In this document: piece by piece, positions 13,401 through 27,808 of the stretch
Position numbering within the stretch: position 1 is the first letter of the stretch
How the letters are laid out: each line of letters opens with the position of its first letter
DNA from: Gordius sp. MW1
Taxonomy: Eukaryota > Nematomorpha > Gordioida > Gordea > Gordiidae
Reading direction: 5' to 3'
Assembly: GCA_964036665.1 (NCBI GenBank)
Contig: OZ038531.1
Coordinates: 13,702,168-13,766,167, forward strand
DNA: 64,000 bases
Made by a program: the position numbers and the translations under genes
The notes under the pieces: model-generated
The model's database searches: none
What the model was told of the DNA's origin: nothing
What the model saw: only the letters and a program-made list of their open reading frames with translations

Positions 13401-16400
13401 TTCTCAAATTGGCTTAATTTTATATATTTTTTTATGCTCTTTCACATAGAATCGAAAAAAATAAATATTTTTACCTCAAAATTTTTCACATATTTTTCTT
13501 TGAACCGTATTCATCCGATGAAAGTTGTCGTTTTCAGACGTGGTTTCTATGATCCCAAGTAAAAATTTATCAGAATCTAAAAACTATTACTTTGAAATCA
13601 TGATCGCATAGAGCAGTTTTCAAAAATTAAGCACTCACGTTGCGATACAACAAACTAATCGCAACAATAAAACGTTGTCTTTTGTCAAAATGATAGTTCT
13701 CGCAGCTTAAAACCTTTTTTCGGAAGTCAATCGAGGATAATAGGATTCTCAAATTGGCTTAATTTTATATATTTTTTCATGCTCTTTCACATAGAATCGA
13801 AAAAAATAAATATTTTTGCCTCAAAATTTTTCACATATTTTTCTTTGAACCGTATTGATCCGATGAAAGTTGTCGTTTTCAGACGTGGTTTCTAAGATCC
13901 CAAGTAAAAATTTATCAGAATCTAAAAACTATTACTTTGAAATCATGATCGCATAGAGCAGTTTTCAAAAGCACTCACGTTGCGATACAACAAACTAATC
14001 GCAACAATAAAACGTTGTCTTTTGTCAAAATGATAGTTCTCGCAGCTTAAAACCTTTTTTCGGAAGTCAATCGAGGATAATAGGATTCTCAATTGGCTTA
14101 CTTTTATATATTTTTTCATGCTCTATCACATAGAATCGAAAAAAATAAATATTTTTACCTCAAAATTTTTCACATATTCTTCTTTGAATTGTATTCATCC
14201 GATGAAAGTTGTCGTTTTCAGACGTGGTTTCTATGATCCCAAGTAAAAATTTATCAGAATTTAAAAACTATTACTTTGAAATCATGATCGCATAGAGCAG
14301 TTTTCAAAAATTAAGCACTCACGTTGCGATACAACAAACTAATCGCAACAATAAAACGTTGTCTTTTGTCAAAATGATAGTTCTCTCAGCTTAAAACCTC
14401 TTTTCGGAAGTCAATCGAGGATAATAGGATTCTCAAATTGGCTTACTTTTATATATTTTTTTATGCTCTTTCAAATAGAATCGAAAAAAATAAATATTTT
14501 TACCTCAAAATTTTTCACATATATTTCTTTGAACCGTATTCATCCGACGAAGGTTGTCGTTTTCAGACGTGGTTTCTATGATCCCAAGTAAAAATTTATC
14601 AGAATTTAAAAACTATTACTTTGAAATCATGATCGCATAGAGCAGTTTTCAAAAATTAAGCACTCACGTTGCGATAGAACAAACTAATCGCAACAATAAA
14701 ACGTTGTCTTTTGTCAAAATGATAGATCTCGCAGCTTAAAACCTCTTTTCGGAAGTCAATCGAGGATAATAGGATTCTCAAATTGGCTTACTTTTATATA
14801 TTTTTTCATACTCTTTCACATAGAATCGAAAAAAATAAATATTTTTACCTCAAAATTTTTCACATATTTTTCTTTGAACCGTATTCATCCGATGAAAGTT
14901 GTCGTTTTCAGACGTGGTTTCTATGATCCCAAGTAAAAATTTATCAGAATTTAAAAATTATTACTTTGAAATCATGATCGCATAGAGCAGTTTTCAAAAA
15001 TTAAGCACATACAACAAACTAATCGCAACAATAAAACGTTGTCTTTTGTCAAAATGATAGTTCTCGCAGCTTAAAACCTCTTTTCGGAAGTCAATCGAGG
15101 ATAATAGGATTCTCAAATTGGCTTACTTTTATATATTTTTTTATGCTCTTTCACATAGAATCGAAAAAAATAAATATTTTTACCTCAAAATTTTTCACAT
15201 ATTTTTCTTTGAACCGTATTCATCCGATGAAAGTTGTCGTTTTCAGACGTGGTTTCTATGATCTCAAGTAAAAATTTATCAGAATTTAAAAACTATTACT
15301 TTGAAATCATTATCGCATGGAGCAGTTTTCAAAAATTAAGCACTTACAACAAACTAATCGCAACAATAAAACGTTGTCTTTTGTCAAAATGATAGTTCTC
15401 GCAGCTTAAAACCTCTTTTCGGAAGTCAATCGAGGATAATAGGATTCTTAAATTGGCTTACTTTTATATATTTTTTCATGCTCTTTCACATAGAATCGAA
15501 AAAAATAAATATTTTTACCTCAAAATTTTTCACATATTTTTCTTTGAACCGTATTCATCCGATGAAAGTTGTCGTTTTCAGACGTGGTTTCTATGATCCC
15601 AAGTAAAAATTTATCAGAATCTAAAAACTATTACTTTGGAATCATGATCGCATAGAGCAGTTTACAAAAATTAAGCACTCACGTTGCGATACAACAAACT
15701 AATCGCAACAATAAAACGTTGTCTTTTGTCAAAATGATAGTTCTCGCAGCTTAAAACCTTTTTTCGGAAGTTAATCGAGGATAATAGGATTCTCAAATTG
15801 GCTTACTTTTATATATTTTTTAAGCTCTTTCACATAGAATCGAAAAAAATAAATATTTTTGCCTCAAAATTTTTCACATATTTTTCTTTGAACCGTATTC
15901 ATCCGATGAAAGTTGTCGTTTTCAGACGTGGTTTCTATGACCAAGTAAAAATTTATCAGAATCTAAAAACTATTACTTTGGAATCATGATCGCATAGAGC
16001 AGTTTTCAAAAATTAAGCACTCACGATGCGATACAACAAACTAATCGCAACAATAAAACGTTGTCTTTTGTCAAAATGATAGTTCTCGCAGCTTAAAACC
16101 TTTTTTCGGAAGTCAATCGAGGATAATAGGATTCTCAAATTGGCTTACTTTTATATATTTTTTAAGCTCTTTCACATAGAATCGAAAAAAATAAATATTT
16201 TTACCTCAAAATTTTTCACATATTCTTCTTTGAACCGTATTCATCCGATGAAAGTTGTCGTTTTCAGACGTGGTTTCTATGATCCCAAGTAAAAATTTAT
16301 CAGAATTTAAAAACTATTACTTTGAAATCATGATCGCATAGAGCAGTTTTCAAAAATTAAGCACATACAACAAACTAATCGCAACAATAAAACGTTGTCT

Positions 16401-19400
16401 TTTGTCAAAATGATAGTTCTCGCAGCTTAAAACCTCTTTTCGGAAGTCAATCGAGGATAATAGGATTCTTAAATTGGCTTACTTTTATATATTTTTTCAT
16501 GCTCTTTCACATAGAATCGAAAAAAATAAATTTTTTTACCTCAAAATTTTTCACATATTTTTCTTTGAACCGTATTCATCCGATGAAAGTTGTCGTTTTC
16601 AGACGTGGTTTCTATGATCCCAAGTAAAAATTTATCAGAATCTAAAAACTATTACTTTGGAATCATGATCGCATAGAGCAGTTTTCAAAAATTAAGCACT
16701 CACGTTGCGATACAACAAACTAATCGCAACAATAAAACGTTGTCTTTTGTCAAAATGATAGTTCTCGCAGCTTAAAACCTTTTTTCGGAAGTCAATCGAG
16801 GATAATAGGATTCTCAAATTGGCTTACTTTTATATATTTTTTAAGCTCTTTCACATAGAATCGAAAAAAATAAATATTTTTGCCTCAAAATTTTTCACAT
16901 ATTTTTCTTTGAACCGTATTCATCCGATGAAAGTTGTCGTTTTCAGACGTGGTTTCTAAGATCCCAAGTAAAAATTTATCAGAATCTAAAAACTATTACT
17001 TTGTAATCATGATCGCATAGAGCAGTTTTCAAAAATTAAGCACTCACGTTGCGATACAACAAACTAATCGCAACAATAAAACGTTGTCTTTTGTCAAAAT
17101 GATAGATCTCGCAGCTTAAAACCTCTTTTCGGAAGTCAATCGAGGATAATAGGATTCTCAAATTGGCTTACTTTTATATATTTTTTCATGCTCTTTCACA
17201 TAGAATCGAAAAAAATAAATATTTTTACCTCAAAATTTTTCACATATTCTTCTTTGAACCGTATTCATCCGATGAAAGTTGTCGTTTTCAGACGTGGTTT
17301 CTATGATCCCAATTAAAAATTTATCAGAATTTAAAAACTATTACTTTGAAATCATGATCGCATAGAGCAGTTTTCAAAAATTAAGCACTCACGTTGCGAT
17401 ACAACAAACTAATCGCAACAATAAAACGTTTTCTTTTGTCAAAATGATAGATCTCGCAGCTTAAAACCTCTTTTCGGAAGTCAATCGAGGATAATAGGAT
17501 TCTCAAATTTTCTTACTTTTATATATTTTTTCATGCTCTTTCACATAGAATCGAAAAAAATAAATATTTTTACCTCAAAATTTTTCACATATTTTTCTTT
17601 GAACCGTATTCATCCGATGAAAGTTGTCGTTTTCAGACGTGGTTTCTATGATCCCAAGTAAAAATTTATCAGCTTTTGTCAAAATGATAGTTCTCGCAGC
17701 TTAAAACCTCTTTTCGGAAGTCAATCGAGGATAATAGGATTCTTAAATTGGCTTACTTTTATATATTTTTTCATGCTCTTTCACATAGAATCGAAAAAAA
17801 ATAAATATTTTTACCTCAAAATTTTTCACATATTTTTCTTTGAACCGTATTCATCCGATGAAAGTTGTCGTTTTCAGACGTGGTTTCTATGATCCCAAGT
17901 AAAAATTTATCAGAATCTAAAAACTATTACTTTGGAATCATGATCGCATAGAGCAGTTTTCAAAAATTAAGCACTCACGATGCGATACAACAAACTAATC
18001 GCAACAATAAAACGTTGTCTTTTGTCAAAATGATAGTTCTCGCAGCTTAAAACCTTTTTTCGGAAGTCAATCGAGGATAATAGGATTCTCAAATTGGCTT
18101 ACTTTTATATATTTTTTAAGCTCTTTCACATAGAATCGAAAAAAATAAATATTTTTACCTCAAAATTTTTCACATATTCTTCTTTGAACCGTATTCATCC
18201 GATGAAAGTTGTCGTTTTCAGACGTGGTTTCTATGATCCCAAGTAAAAATTTATCAGAATTTAAAAACTATTACTTTGAAATCATGATCGCATAGAGCAG
18301 TTTTCAAAAATTAAGCACTCACGTTGCGATACAACAAACTAATTGCAACAATAAAACGTTGTCTTTTGTCAAAATGATAGTTCTCGCAGCTTAAAACCTC
18401 TTTTCGGAAGTCAATCGAGGATAATAGGATTCTCAAATTGGCTTACTTTTATATATTTTTTCATGCTCTTTCAAATAGAATCGAAAAAAATAAATATTTT
18501 TACCTCAAAATTTTTCACATATATTTCTTTGAACCGTATTCATCCGATGAAAGTTGTCGTTTTCAGACGTGGTTTCTAAGATCCCAAGTAAAAATTTATC
18601 AGAATTTAAAAACTATTACTTTGAAATCATGATCGCCTAGAGCAGTTTTCAAAAATTAAGCACATACAACAAACTAATCGCAACAATAAAACGTTGTCTT
18701 TTGTCAAAATGATAGTTCTCGCAGCTTAAAACCTCTTTTCGGAAGTCAATCGAGGATAATAGGATTCTTAAATTGGCTTACTTTTATATATTTTTTCATG
18801 CTCTTTCACATAGAATCGAAAAAAATAAATATTTTTACCTCAAAATTTTTCACATATTTTTCTTTGAACCGTATTCATCCGATGAAAGTTGTCGTTTTCA
18901 GACGTGGTTTCTATGATCCCAAGTAAAAATTTATCAGAATCTAAAAACTATTACTTTGGAATCATGATTGCATAGAGCAGTTTTCAAAAATTAAGCAATC
19001 ACGTTGCGATACAACAAACTAATCGCAACAATAAAACGTTGTCTTTTGTCAAAATGATAGTTCTCGCAGCTTAAAACCTTTTTTCGGAAGTCAATCGAGG
19101 ATAATAGGATTCTCAAATTGGCTTACTTTTATATATTTTTTAAGCTCTTTCACATAGAATCGAAAAAAATAAATATTTTTGCCTCAAAATTTTTCACATA
19201 TTTTTCTTTGAACCGTATTCATCCGATGAAAGTTGTCGTTTTCAGACGTGGTTTCTAAGATCCCAAGTAAAAATTTATCAGAATCTAAAAACTATTACTT
19301 TGTAATCATGATCGCATAGAGCAGTTTTCAAAAATTAAGCACTCACGTTGCGATACAACAAACTAATCGCAACAATAAAACGTTGTCTTTTGTCAAAATG

Positions 19401-20300
19401 ATAGATCTCGCAGCTTAAAACCTCTTTTCGGAAGTCAATCGAGGATAATAGGATTCTCAAATTGGCTTACTTTTATATATTTTTTCATGCTCTTTCACAT
19501 AGAATCGAAAAAAATAAATATTTTTACCTCAAAATTTTTCACATATTCTTCTTTGAACCGTATTCATCCGATGAAAGTTGTCGTTTTCAGACGTGGTTTC
19601 TATGATCCCAAGTAAAAATTTATCAGAATTTAAAAACTATTACTTTGAAATCATGATCGCATAGAGCAGTTTTCAAAAATTAAGCACTCACGTTGCGATA
19701 CAACAAACTAATCGCAACAATAAAACGTTGTCTTTTGTCAAAATGATAGTTCTCGCAGCTTAAAACCTCTTTTCGGAAGTCAATCAAGGATAATAGGATT
19801 CTCAAATTGGCTTACTTTTATATATTTTTTCATGCTCTTTCAAATAGAATCGAAAAAAATAAATATTTTTACCTCAAAATTTTTCACATATATTTCTTTG
19901 AACCGTATTCATCCGATGAAAGTTGTCGTTTTCAGACGTGGTTTCTATGATCCCAAGTAAAAATTTATCAGAATTTAAAAACTATTACTTTGAAATCATG
20001 ATCGCATAGAGCAGTTTTCAAAAATTAAGCACATACAACAAACTAATCGCAACAATAAAACGTTGTCTTTTGTCAAAATGATAGTTCTCGCAGCTTAAAA
20101 CCTTTTCGGAAGTCAATCGAGGATAATAGGATTCTCAAATTGGCTTACTTTTATATATTTTTTTATGCTCTTTCACATAGAATCGAAAAAAATAAATATT
20201 TTTGCCTCAAAATTTTTCACATATTTTTCTTTGAACCGTATTGATCCGATGAAAGTTGTCGTTTTCAGACGTGGTTTCTAAGATCCCAAGTAAAAATTTA
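7500..20300 (+). repeat. Duplicated multi-kilobase satellite segment (7.5-12.6 kb with 16.0-20.2 kb)
   Basis: Rare variants recur in the same order in the two halves: TAAATTTTTTTACC at about 8032 and 16529, AACGTTTTCTTTTG at about 8930 and 17427 (offset about 8,497), CACGATGCG at about 9569 and 17979, and the GCCTAGAGC head at 10904 and 18634 (offset 7,730). The offset changes by about 95 bp at the 17672 deletion and by about two monomers further on. This indicates one large duplication followed by local loss of monomers. Confidence 0.75.
17364..17949 (+). repeat. Fused satellite monomers with a 95-bp junction deletion
   Basis: At 17672/17673 the sequence passes directly from ATTTATCAG to CTTTTGTCAAAATG. 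The end of one monomer and the first part of the next, including the phasing motif and the dyad region, are missing. Against the short class the loss is 95 bp. The paralogous segment at about 9170-9272 is intact, so the deletion happened after that segment was duplicated. No clear microhomology is seen at the breakpoint. Confidence 0.9.
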
Positions 20301-23048
20301 TCAGAATCTAAAAACTATTACTTTGAAATCATGATCGCATAGAGCAGTTTTCAAAAGCACTCACGTTGCGATACAACAAACTAATCGCAACAATAAAACG
20401 TTGTCTTTTGTCAAAATGATAGTTCTCGCAGCTTAAAACCTTTTTTCGGAAGTCAATCGAGGATAATAGGATTCTTAAATTGGCTTACTTTTATATATTT
20501 TTTCATGCTCTTTCACATAGAATCGAAAAAAATAAATATTTTTACCTCAAAATTTTTCACATATATTTCTTTGAACCGTATTCATCCGATGAAAGTTGTC
20601 GTTTTCAGACGTGGTTTCTATGATCCCAAGTAAAAATTTATCAGAATTTAAAAACTATTACTTTGAAATCATGATCGCATAGAGCAGTTTTCAAAAATTA
20701 AGCACTCACGTTGCGATACAACAAACTAATCGCAACAATAAAACGTTGTCTTTTGTCAAAATGATAGTTCTCGCAGCTTAAAACCTCTTTTCGGAAGTCA
20801 ATCGAGGATAATAGGATTCTCAAATTGGCTTACTTTTATATATTTTTTCATGCTCTTTCAAATAGAATCGAAAAAAATAAATATTTTTACCTCAAAATTT
20901 TTCACATATTTTTCTTCTAACCGTATTCATCCGATGAAAGTTGTCGTTTTCAGACGTGGTTTCTATGATCCCAAGTAAAAATTTATGAGAATTTAAAAAC
21001 TATTACTTTGAAATCATGATCGCATAGAGCAGTTAAATTAAGCACATACAACAAACTAATCGCAACAATAAAACGTTGTCTTTTGTCAAAATGATAGTTC
21101 TCGCAGCTTAAAACCTTTTTTCTGAAGTCAATCGAGGATAATAGGATTCTCAAATTGGCTTAATTTTATATATTTTTTTATGCTCTTTCACATAGAATCG
21201 AAAAAAATAAATATTTTTACCTCAAAATTTTTCACATATTTTTCTTTGAACCGTATTCATCCGATGAAAGTTGTCGTTTTCAGACGTGGTTTCTATGATC
21301 CCAAGTAAAAATTTATCAGAATCTAAAAACTATTACTTTGAAATCATGATCGCATAGAGCAGTTTTCAAAAATTAAGCACTCACGTTGCGATACAACAAA
21401 CTAATCGCAACAATAAAACGTTGTCTTTTGTCAAAATGATAGTTCTCGCAGCTTAAAACCTCTTTTCGGAAGTCAATCAAGGATAATAGGATTCTCAAAT
21501 TGGCTTACTTTTATATATTTTTTCATGCTCTTTCAAATAGAATCGAAAAAAATAAATATTTTTACCTCAAAATTTTTCACATATATTTCTTTGAACCGTA
21601 TTCATCCGATGAAAGTTGTCGTTTTCAGACGTGGTTTCTATGATCCCAAGTAAAAATTTATCAGAATTTAAAAACTATTACTTTGAAATCATGATCGCAT
21701 AGAGCAGTTTTCAAAAATTAAGCACATACAACAAACTAATCGCAACAATAAAACGTTGTCTTTTGTCAAAATGATAGTTCTCGCAGCTTAAAACCTTTTC
21801 GGAAGTCAATCGAGGATAATAGGATTCTCAAATTGGCTTACTTTTATATATTTTTTTATGCTCTTTCACATAGAATCGAAAAAAATAAATATTTTTGCCT
21901 CAAAATTTTTCACATATTTTTCTTTGAACCGTATTGATCCGATGAAAGTTGTCGTTTTCAGACGTGGTTTCTAAGATCCCAAGTAAAAATTTATCAGAAT
22001 CTAAAAACTATTACTTTGAAATCATGATCGCATAGAGCAGTTTTCAAAAGCACTCACGTTGCGATACAACAAACTAATCGCAACAATAAAACGTTGTCTT
22101 TTGTCAAAATGATAGTTCTCGCAGCTTAAAACCTTTTTTCGGAAGTCAATCGAGGATAATAGGATTCTTAAATTGGCTTACTTTTATATATTTTTTCATG
22201 CTCTTTCACATAGAATCGAAAAAAATAAATATTTTTACCTCAAAATTTTTCACATATATTTCTTTGAACCGTATTCATCCGATGAAAGTTGTCGTTTTCA
22301 GACGTGGTTTCTATGATCCCAAGTAAAAATTTATCAGAATTTAAAAACTATTACTTTGAAATCATGATCGCATAGAGCAGTTTTCAAAAATTAAGCACTC
22401 ACGTTGCGATACAACAAACTAATCGCAACAAAAAAACGTTGTCTTTTGTCAAAATGATAGTTCTCGCAGCTTAAAACCTCTTTTCGGAAGTCAATCGAGC
22501 ATAACAGGATACTCAATTTGGCTTACTTTTATATAATTTTTTATGCTCTTTCACATAGAATCGAAATAAATAAATATTTTTACCTCAAAATTTTTCACAT
22601 ATTTTTCTTCTAACCGTATTCATCCGATGAAAGTTGTCGTTTTCAGACGTGGTTTCTATGATCCCAAGTAAAAATTTATGAGAATTTAAAAACTATTACT
22701 TTGAAATCATGATCGCATAGAGCAGTTAAATTAAGCACATACAACAAACTAATCGCAACAATAAAACGTTGTCTTTTGTCAAAATGATAGTTCTCGCAGC
22801 TTAAAACCTTTTTTCTGAAGTCAATCGAGGATAATAGGATTCTCAAATTGGCTTAATTTTATATATTTTTTTATGCTCTTTCACATAGAATCGAAAAAAA
22901 TAAATATTTTTACCTCAAAATTTTTCACATATTTTTCTTTGAACCGTATTCATCCGATGAAAGTTGTCGTTTTCAGACGTGGTTTCTATGATCCCAAGTA
23001 AAAATTTATCAGAATCTAAAAACTATTACTTTGAAATCATGATCGCAT
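19663..23048 (+). repeat. Tandem 5-monomer HOR, two copies of 1,693 bp
   Basis: 19663-21355 and 21356-23048 match in monomer order: CAATCAAGG/CAAATAG type, short monomer with ACCTTTTCGG (three T lost), the monomer fused to an ATTAA-deleted head carrying GATCCG, a CTTCTAACCG monomer, and the GCAGTTAAATTAAG monomer. The diagnostic CAATCAAGG lies at 19781 and 21474, and CCTTTTCGG at 20101 and 21794, both 1,693 bp apart. The fourth monomer differs between copies (AAAAAACG and GCATAACAGG only in the second), suggesting local exchange with monomers like those at about 13 kb and 62.8 kb. Confidence 0.85.
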
Positions 23049-26000
23049 AGAGCAGTTTTCAAAAATTAAGCACTCACGTTGCGATACAACAAACTAATCG
23101 CAACAATAAAACGTTGTCTTTTGTCAAAATGATAGTTCTCGCAGCTTAAAACCTTTTTTCGGAAGTCAATCGAGGATAATAGGATTCTCAAATTGGCTTA
23201 ATTTTATATATTTTTTCATGCTCTTTCACATAGAATCGAAAAAAATAAATATTTTTGCCTCAAAATTTTTCACATATTTTTCTTTGAACCGTATTGATCC
23301 GATGAAAGTTGTCGTTTTCAGACGTGGTTTCTAAGATCCCAAGTAAAAATTTATCAGAATCTAAAAACTATTACTTTGAAATCATGATCGCATAGAGCAG
23401 TTTTCAAAAGCACTCACGTTGCGATACAACAAACTAATCGCAACAATAAAACGTTGTCTTTTGTCAAAATGATAGTTCTCGCAGCTTAAAACCTTTTTTC
23501 GGAAGTCAATCGAGGATAATAGGATTCTCAATTGGCTTACTTTTATATATTTTTTCATGCTCTTTCACATAGAATCGAAAAAAATAAATATTTTTACCTC
23601 AAAATTTTTCACATATTCTTCTTTGAATTGTATTCATCCGATGAAAGTTGTCGTTTTCAGACGTGGTTTCTATGATCCCAAGTAAAAATTTATCAGAATT
23701 TAAAAACTATTACTTTGAAATCATGATCGCATAGAGCAGTTTTCAAAAATTAAGCACTCACGTTGCGATACAACAAACTAATCGCAACAATAAAACGTTG
23801 TCTTTTGTCAAAATGATAGTTCTCGCAGCTTAAAACCTCTTTTCGGAAGTCAATCGAGGATAATAGGATTCTCAAATTGGCTTACTTTTATATATTTTTT
23901 CATGCTCTTTCAAATAGAATCGAAAAAAATAAATATTTTTACCTCAAAATTTTTCACATATATTTCTTTGAACCGTATTCATCCGACGAAAGTTGTCGTT
24001 TTCAGACGTGGTTTCTATGATCCCAAGTAAAAATTTATCAGAATTTAAAAACTATTACTTTGAAATCATGATCGCATAGAGCAGTTTTCAAAAATTAAGC
24101 ACTCACGTTGCGATAGAACAAACTAATCGCAACAATAAAACGTTGTCTTTTGTCAAAATGATAGATCTCGCAGCTTAAAACCTCTTTTCGGAAGTCAATC
24201 GAGGATAAGAGGATTCTCAAATTGGCTTACTTTTATATATTTTTTCATACTCTTTCACATAGAATCGAAAAAAATAAATATTTTTACCTCAAAATTTTTC
24301 ACATATTTTTCTTTGAACCGTATTCATCCGATGAAAGTTGTCGTTTTCAGACGTGGTTTCTATGATCCCAAGTAAAAATTTATCAGAATTTAAAAATTAT
24401 TACTTTGAAATCATGATCGCATAGAGCAGTTTTCAAAAATTAAGCACATACAACAAACTAATCGCAACAATAAAACGTTGTCTTTTGTCAAAATGATAGT
24501 TCTCGCAGCTTAAAACCTCTTTTCGGAAGTCAATCGAGGATAATAGGATTCTCAAATTGGCTTACTTTTATATATTTTTTTATGCTCTTTCACATAGAAT
24601 CGAAAAAAATAAATATTTTTACCTCAAAATTTTTCACATATTTTTCTTTGAACCGTATTCATCCGATGAAAGTTGTCGTTTTCAGACGTGGTTTCTATGA
24701 TCTCAAGTAAAAATTTATCAGAATTTAAAAACTATTACTTTGAAATCATTATCGCATGGAGCAGTTTTCAAAAATTAAGCACATACAACAAACTAATCGC
24801 AACAATAAAACGTTGTCTTTTGTCAAAATGATAGTTCTCGCAGCTTAAAACCTCTTTTCGGAAGTCAATCGAGGATAATAGGATTCTTAAATTGGCTTAC
24901 TTTTATATATTTTTTCATGCTCTTTCACATAGAATCGAAAAAAATAAATATTTTTACCTCAAAATTTTTCACATATATTTCTTTGAACCGTATTCATCCG
25001 ATGAAAGTTGTCGTTTTCAGACGTGGTTTCTATGATCCCAAGTAAAAATTTATCAGAATCTAAAAACTATTACTTTGAAATCATGATCGCATAGAGCAGT
25101 TTTCAAAAATTAAGCACATACAACAAACTAATCGCAACAATAAAACGTTGTCTTTTGTCAAAATGATAGTTCTCGCAGCTTAAAACCTCTTTTCGGAAGT
25201 CAATCGAGGATAATAGGATTCTCAAATTGGCTTACTTTTATATATTTTTTTATGCTCTTTCACATAGAATCGAAAAAAAATAAATATTTTTACCTCAAAA
25301 TTTTTCACATATTTTTCTTTGAACCGTATTCATCCGATGAAAGTTGTCGTTTTCAGACGTGGTTTCTATGATCTCAAGTAAAAATTTATCAGAATTTAAA
25401 AACTATTACTTTGAAATCATTATCGCATGGAGCAGTTTTCAAAAATTAAGCACATACAACAAACTAATCGCAACAATAAAACGTTGTCTTTTGTCAAAAT
25501 GATAGTTCTCGCAGCTTAAAACCTTTTTTCGGAAGTCAATCGAGGATAATAGGATTCTCAAATTGGCTTAATTTTATATATTTTTTCATGCTCTTTCACA
25601 TAGAATCGAAAAAAATAAATATTTTTGCCTCAAAATTTTTCACATATTTTTCTTTGAACCGTATTGATCCGATGAAAGTTGTCGTTTTCAGACGTGGTTT
25701 CTAAGATCCCAAGTAAAAATTTATCAGAATCTAAAAACTATTACTTTGAAATCATGATCGCATAGAGCAGTTTTCAAAAGCACTCACGTTGCGATACAAC
25801 AAACTAATCGCAACAATAAAACGTTGTCTTTTGTCAAAATGATAGTTCTCGCAGCTTAAAACCTTTTTTCGGAAGTCAATCGAGGATAATAGGATTCTCA
25901 ATTGGCTTACTTTTATATATTTTTTCATGCTCTTTCACATAGAATCGAAAAAAATAAATATTTTTACCTCAAAATTTTTCACATATTCTTCTTTGAATTG

Positions 26001-27129
26001 TATTCATCCGATGAAAGTTGTCGTTTTCAGACGTGGTTTCTATGATCCCAAGTAAAAATTTATCAGAATTTAAAAACTATTACTTTGAAATCATGATCGC
26101 ATAGAGCAGTTTTCAAAAATTAAGCACTCACGTTGCGATACAACAAACTAATCGCAACAATACAACGTTGTCTTTTGTCAAAATGATAGTTCTCGCAGCT
26201 TAAAACCTCTTTTCGGAAGTCAATCGAGGATAATAGGATTCTCAAATTGGCTTACTTTTATATATTTTTTCATGCTCTTTCAAATAGAATCGAAAAAAAT
26301 AAATATTTTTACCTCAAAATTTTTCACATATATTTCTTTGAACCGTATTCATCCGACGAAAGTTGTCGTTTTCAGACGTGGTTTCTATGATCCCAAGTAA
26401 AAATTTATCAGAATTTAAAAACTATTACTTTGAAATCATGATCGCATAGAGCAGTTTTCAAAAATTAAGCACTCACGTTGCGATAGAACAAACTAATCGC
26501 AACAATAAAACGTTGTCTTTTGTCAAAATGATAGATCTCGCAGCTTAAAACCTCTTTTCGGAAGTCAATCGAGGATAATAGGATTCTCAAATTGGCTTAC
26601 TTTTATATATTTTTTCATACTCTTTCACATAGAATCGAAAAAAATAAATATTTTTACCTCAAAATTTTTCACATATTTTTCTTTGAACCGTATTCATCCG
26701 ATGAAAGTTGTCGTTTTCAGACGTGGTTTCTATGATCCCAAGTAAAAATTTATCAGAATTTAAAAATTATTACTTTGAAATCATGATCGCATAGAGCAGT
26801 TTTCAAAAATTAAGCACATACAACAAACTAATCGCAACAATAAAACGTTGTCTTTTGTCAAAATGATAGTTCTCGCAGCTTAAAACCTCTTTTCGGAAGT
26901 CAATCGAGGATAATAGGATTCTCAAATTGGCTTACTTTTATATATTTTTTTATGCTCTTTCACATAGAATCGAAAAAAACAAAAATATTTTTACCTCAAA
27001 ATTTTTCACATATTTTTCTTTGAACCGTATTCATCCGATGAAAGTTGTCGTTTTCAGACGTGGTTTCTATGATCTCAAGTAAAAATTTATCAGAATTTAA
27101 AAACTATTACTTTGAAATCATTATCGCAT
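23049..27129 (+). repeat. 7-monomer HOR (about 2,370-2,380 bp), one full and one partial copy
   Basis: The first copy spans 23049-25428. The second starts at 25429 and matches for about five monomers (to about 27129). Order: GATCCG monomer, ATTAA-deleted monomer with TTGAATTG, CAAATAG/GACGAAAG monomer, GATAGAAC monomer with CATACTC, short monomer with GATCTCAAG. TTTGAATTG lies at 23622 and 25992, 2,370 bp apart. The first monomer of the second copy has the dyad-less short head, so HOR borders fall inside monomers. A related series is found at about 41.4-42.5 kb. Confidence 0.8.
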
Positions 27130-27783
27130 GGAGCAGTTTTCAAAAATTAAGCACATACAACAAACTAATCGCAACAATAAAACGTTGTCTTTTGTCAAAA
27201 TGATAGTTCTCGCAGCTTAAAACCTCTTTTCGGAAGTCAATCGAGGATAATAGGATTCTTAAATTGGCTTACTTTTATATATTTTTTCATGCTCTTTCAC
27301 ATAGAATCGAAAAAAATAAATATTTTTACCTCAAAATTTTTCACATATTTTTCTTTGAACCGTATTCATCCGATGAAAGTTGTCGTTTTCAGACGTGGTT
27401 TCTATGATCCCAAGTAAAAATTTATCAGAATCTAAAAACTATTACTTTGGAATCATGATCGCATAGAGCAGTTTTCAAAAATTAAGCACTCACGTTGCGA
27501 TACAACAAACTAATCGCAACAATAAAACGTTGTCTTTTGTCAAAATGATAGTTCTCGCAGCTTAAAACCTTTTTTCGGAAGTTAATCGAGGATAATAGGA
27601 TTCTCAAATTGGCTTACTTTTATATATTTTTTAAGCTCTTTCACATAGAATCGAAAAAAATAAATATTTTTGCCTCAAAATTTTTCACATATTTTTCTTT
27701 GAACCGTATTCATCCGATGAAAGTTGTCGTTTTTAGACGTGGTTTCTAAGATCCCAAGTAAAAATTTATCAGAATCTAAAAAC

Positions 27784-27787
27784 TATT
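27784..27787. other. Paralogous empty site of the insertion
   Basis: The monomer series around 27.78 kb (GTTAATCG/TTAAGCTC/GCCTC/TAAGATCC monomer followed by a GATAGATC/GCCTC/TAAGATCC monomer) is the same as the series flanking the insertion. The offset is 15,399 on the left side and 17,120 on the right. The difference of 1,721 equals the 1,717-bp element plus a 4-bp duplication, which supports TATT as the target site. Confidence 0.8.
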
Positions 27788-27808
27788 ACTTTGTAATCAT
27801 GATCGCAT

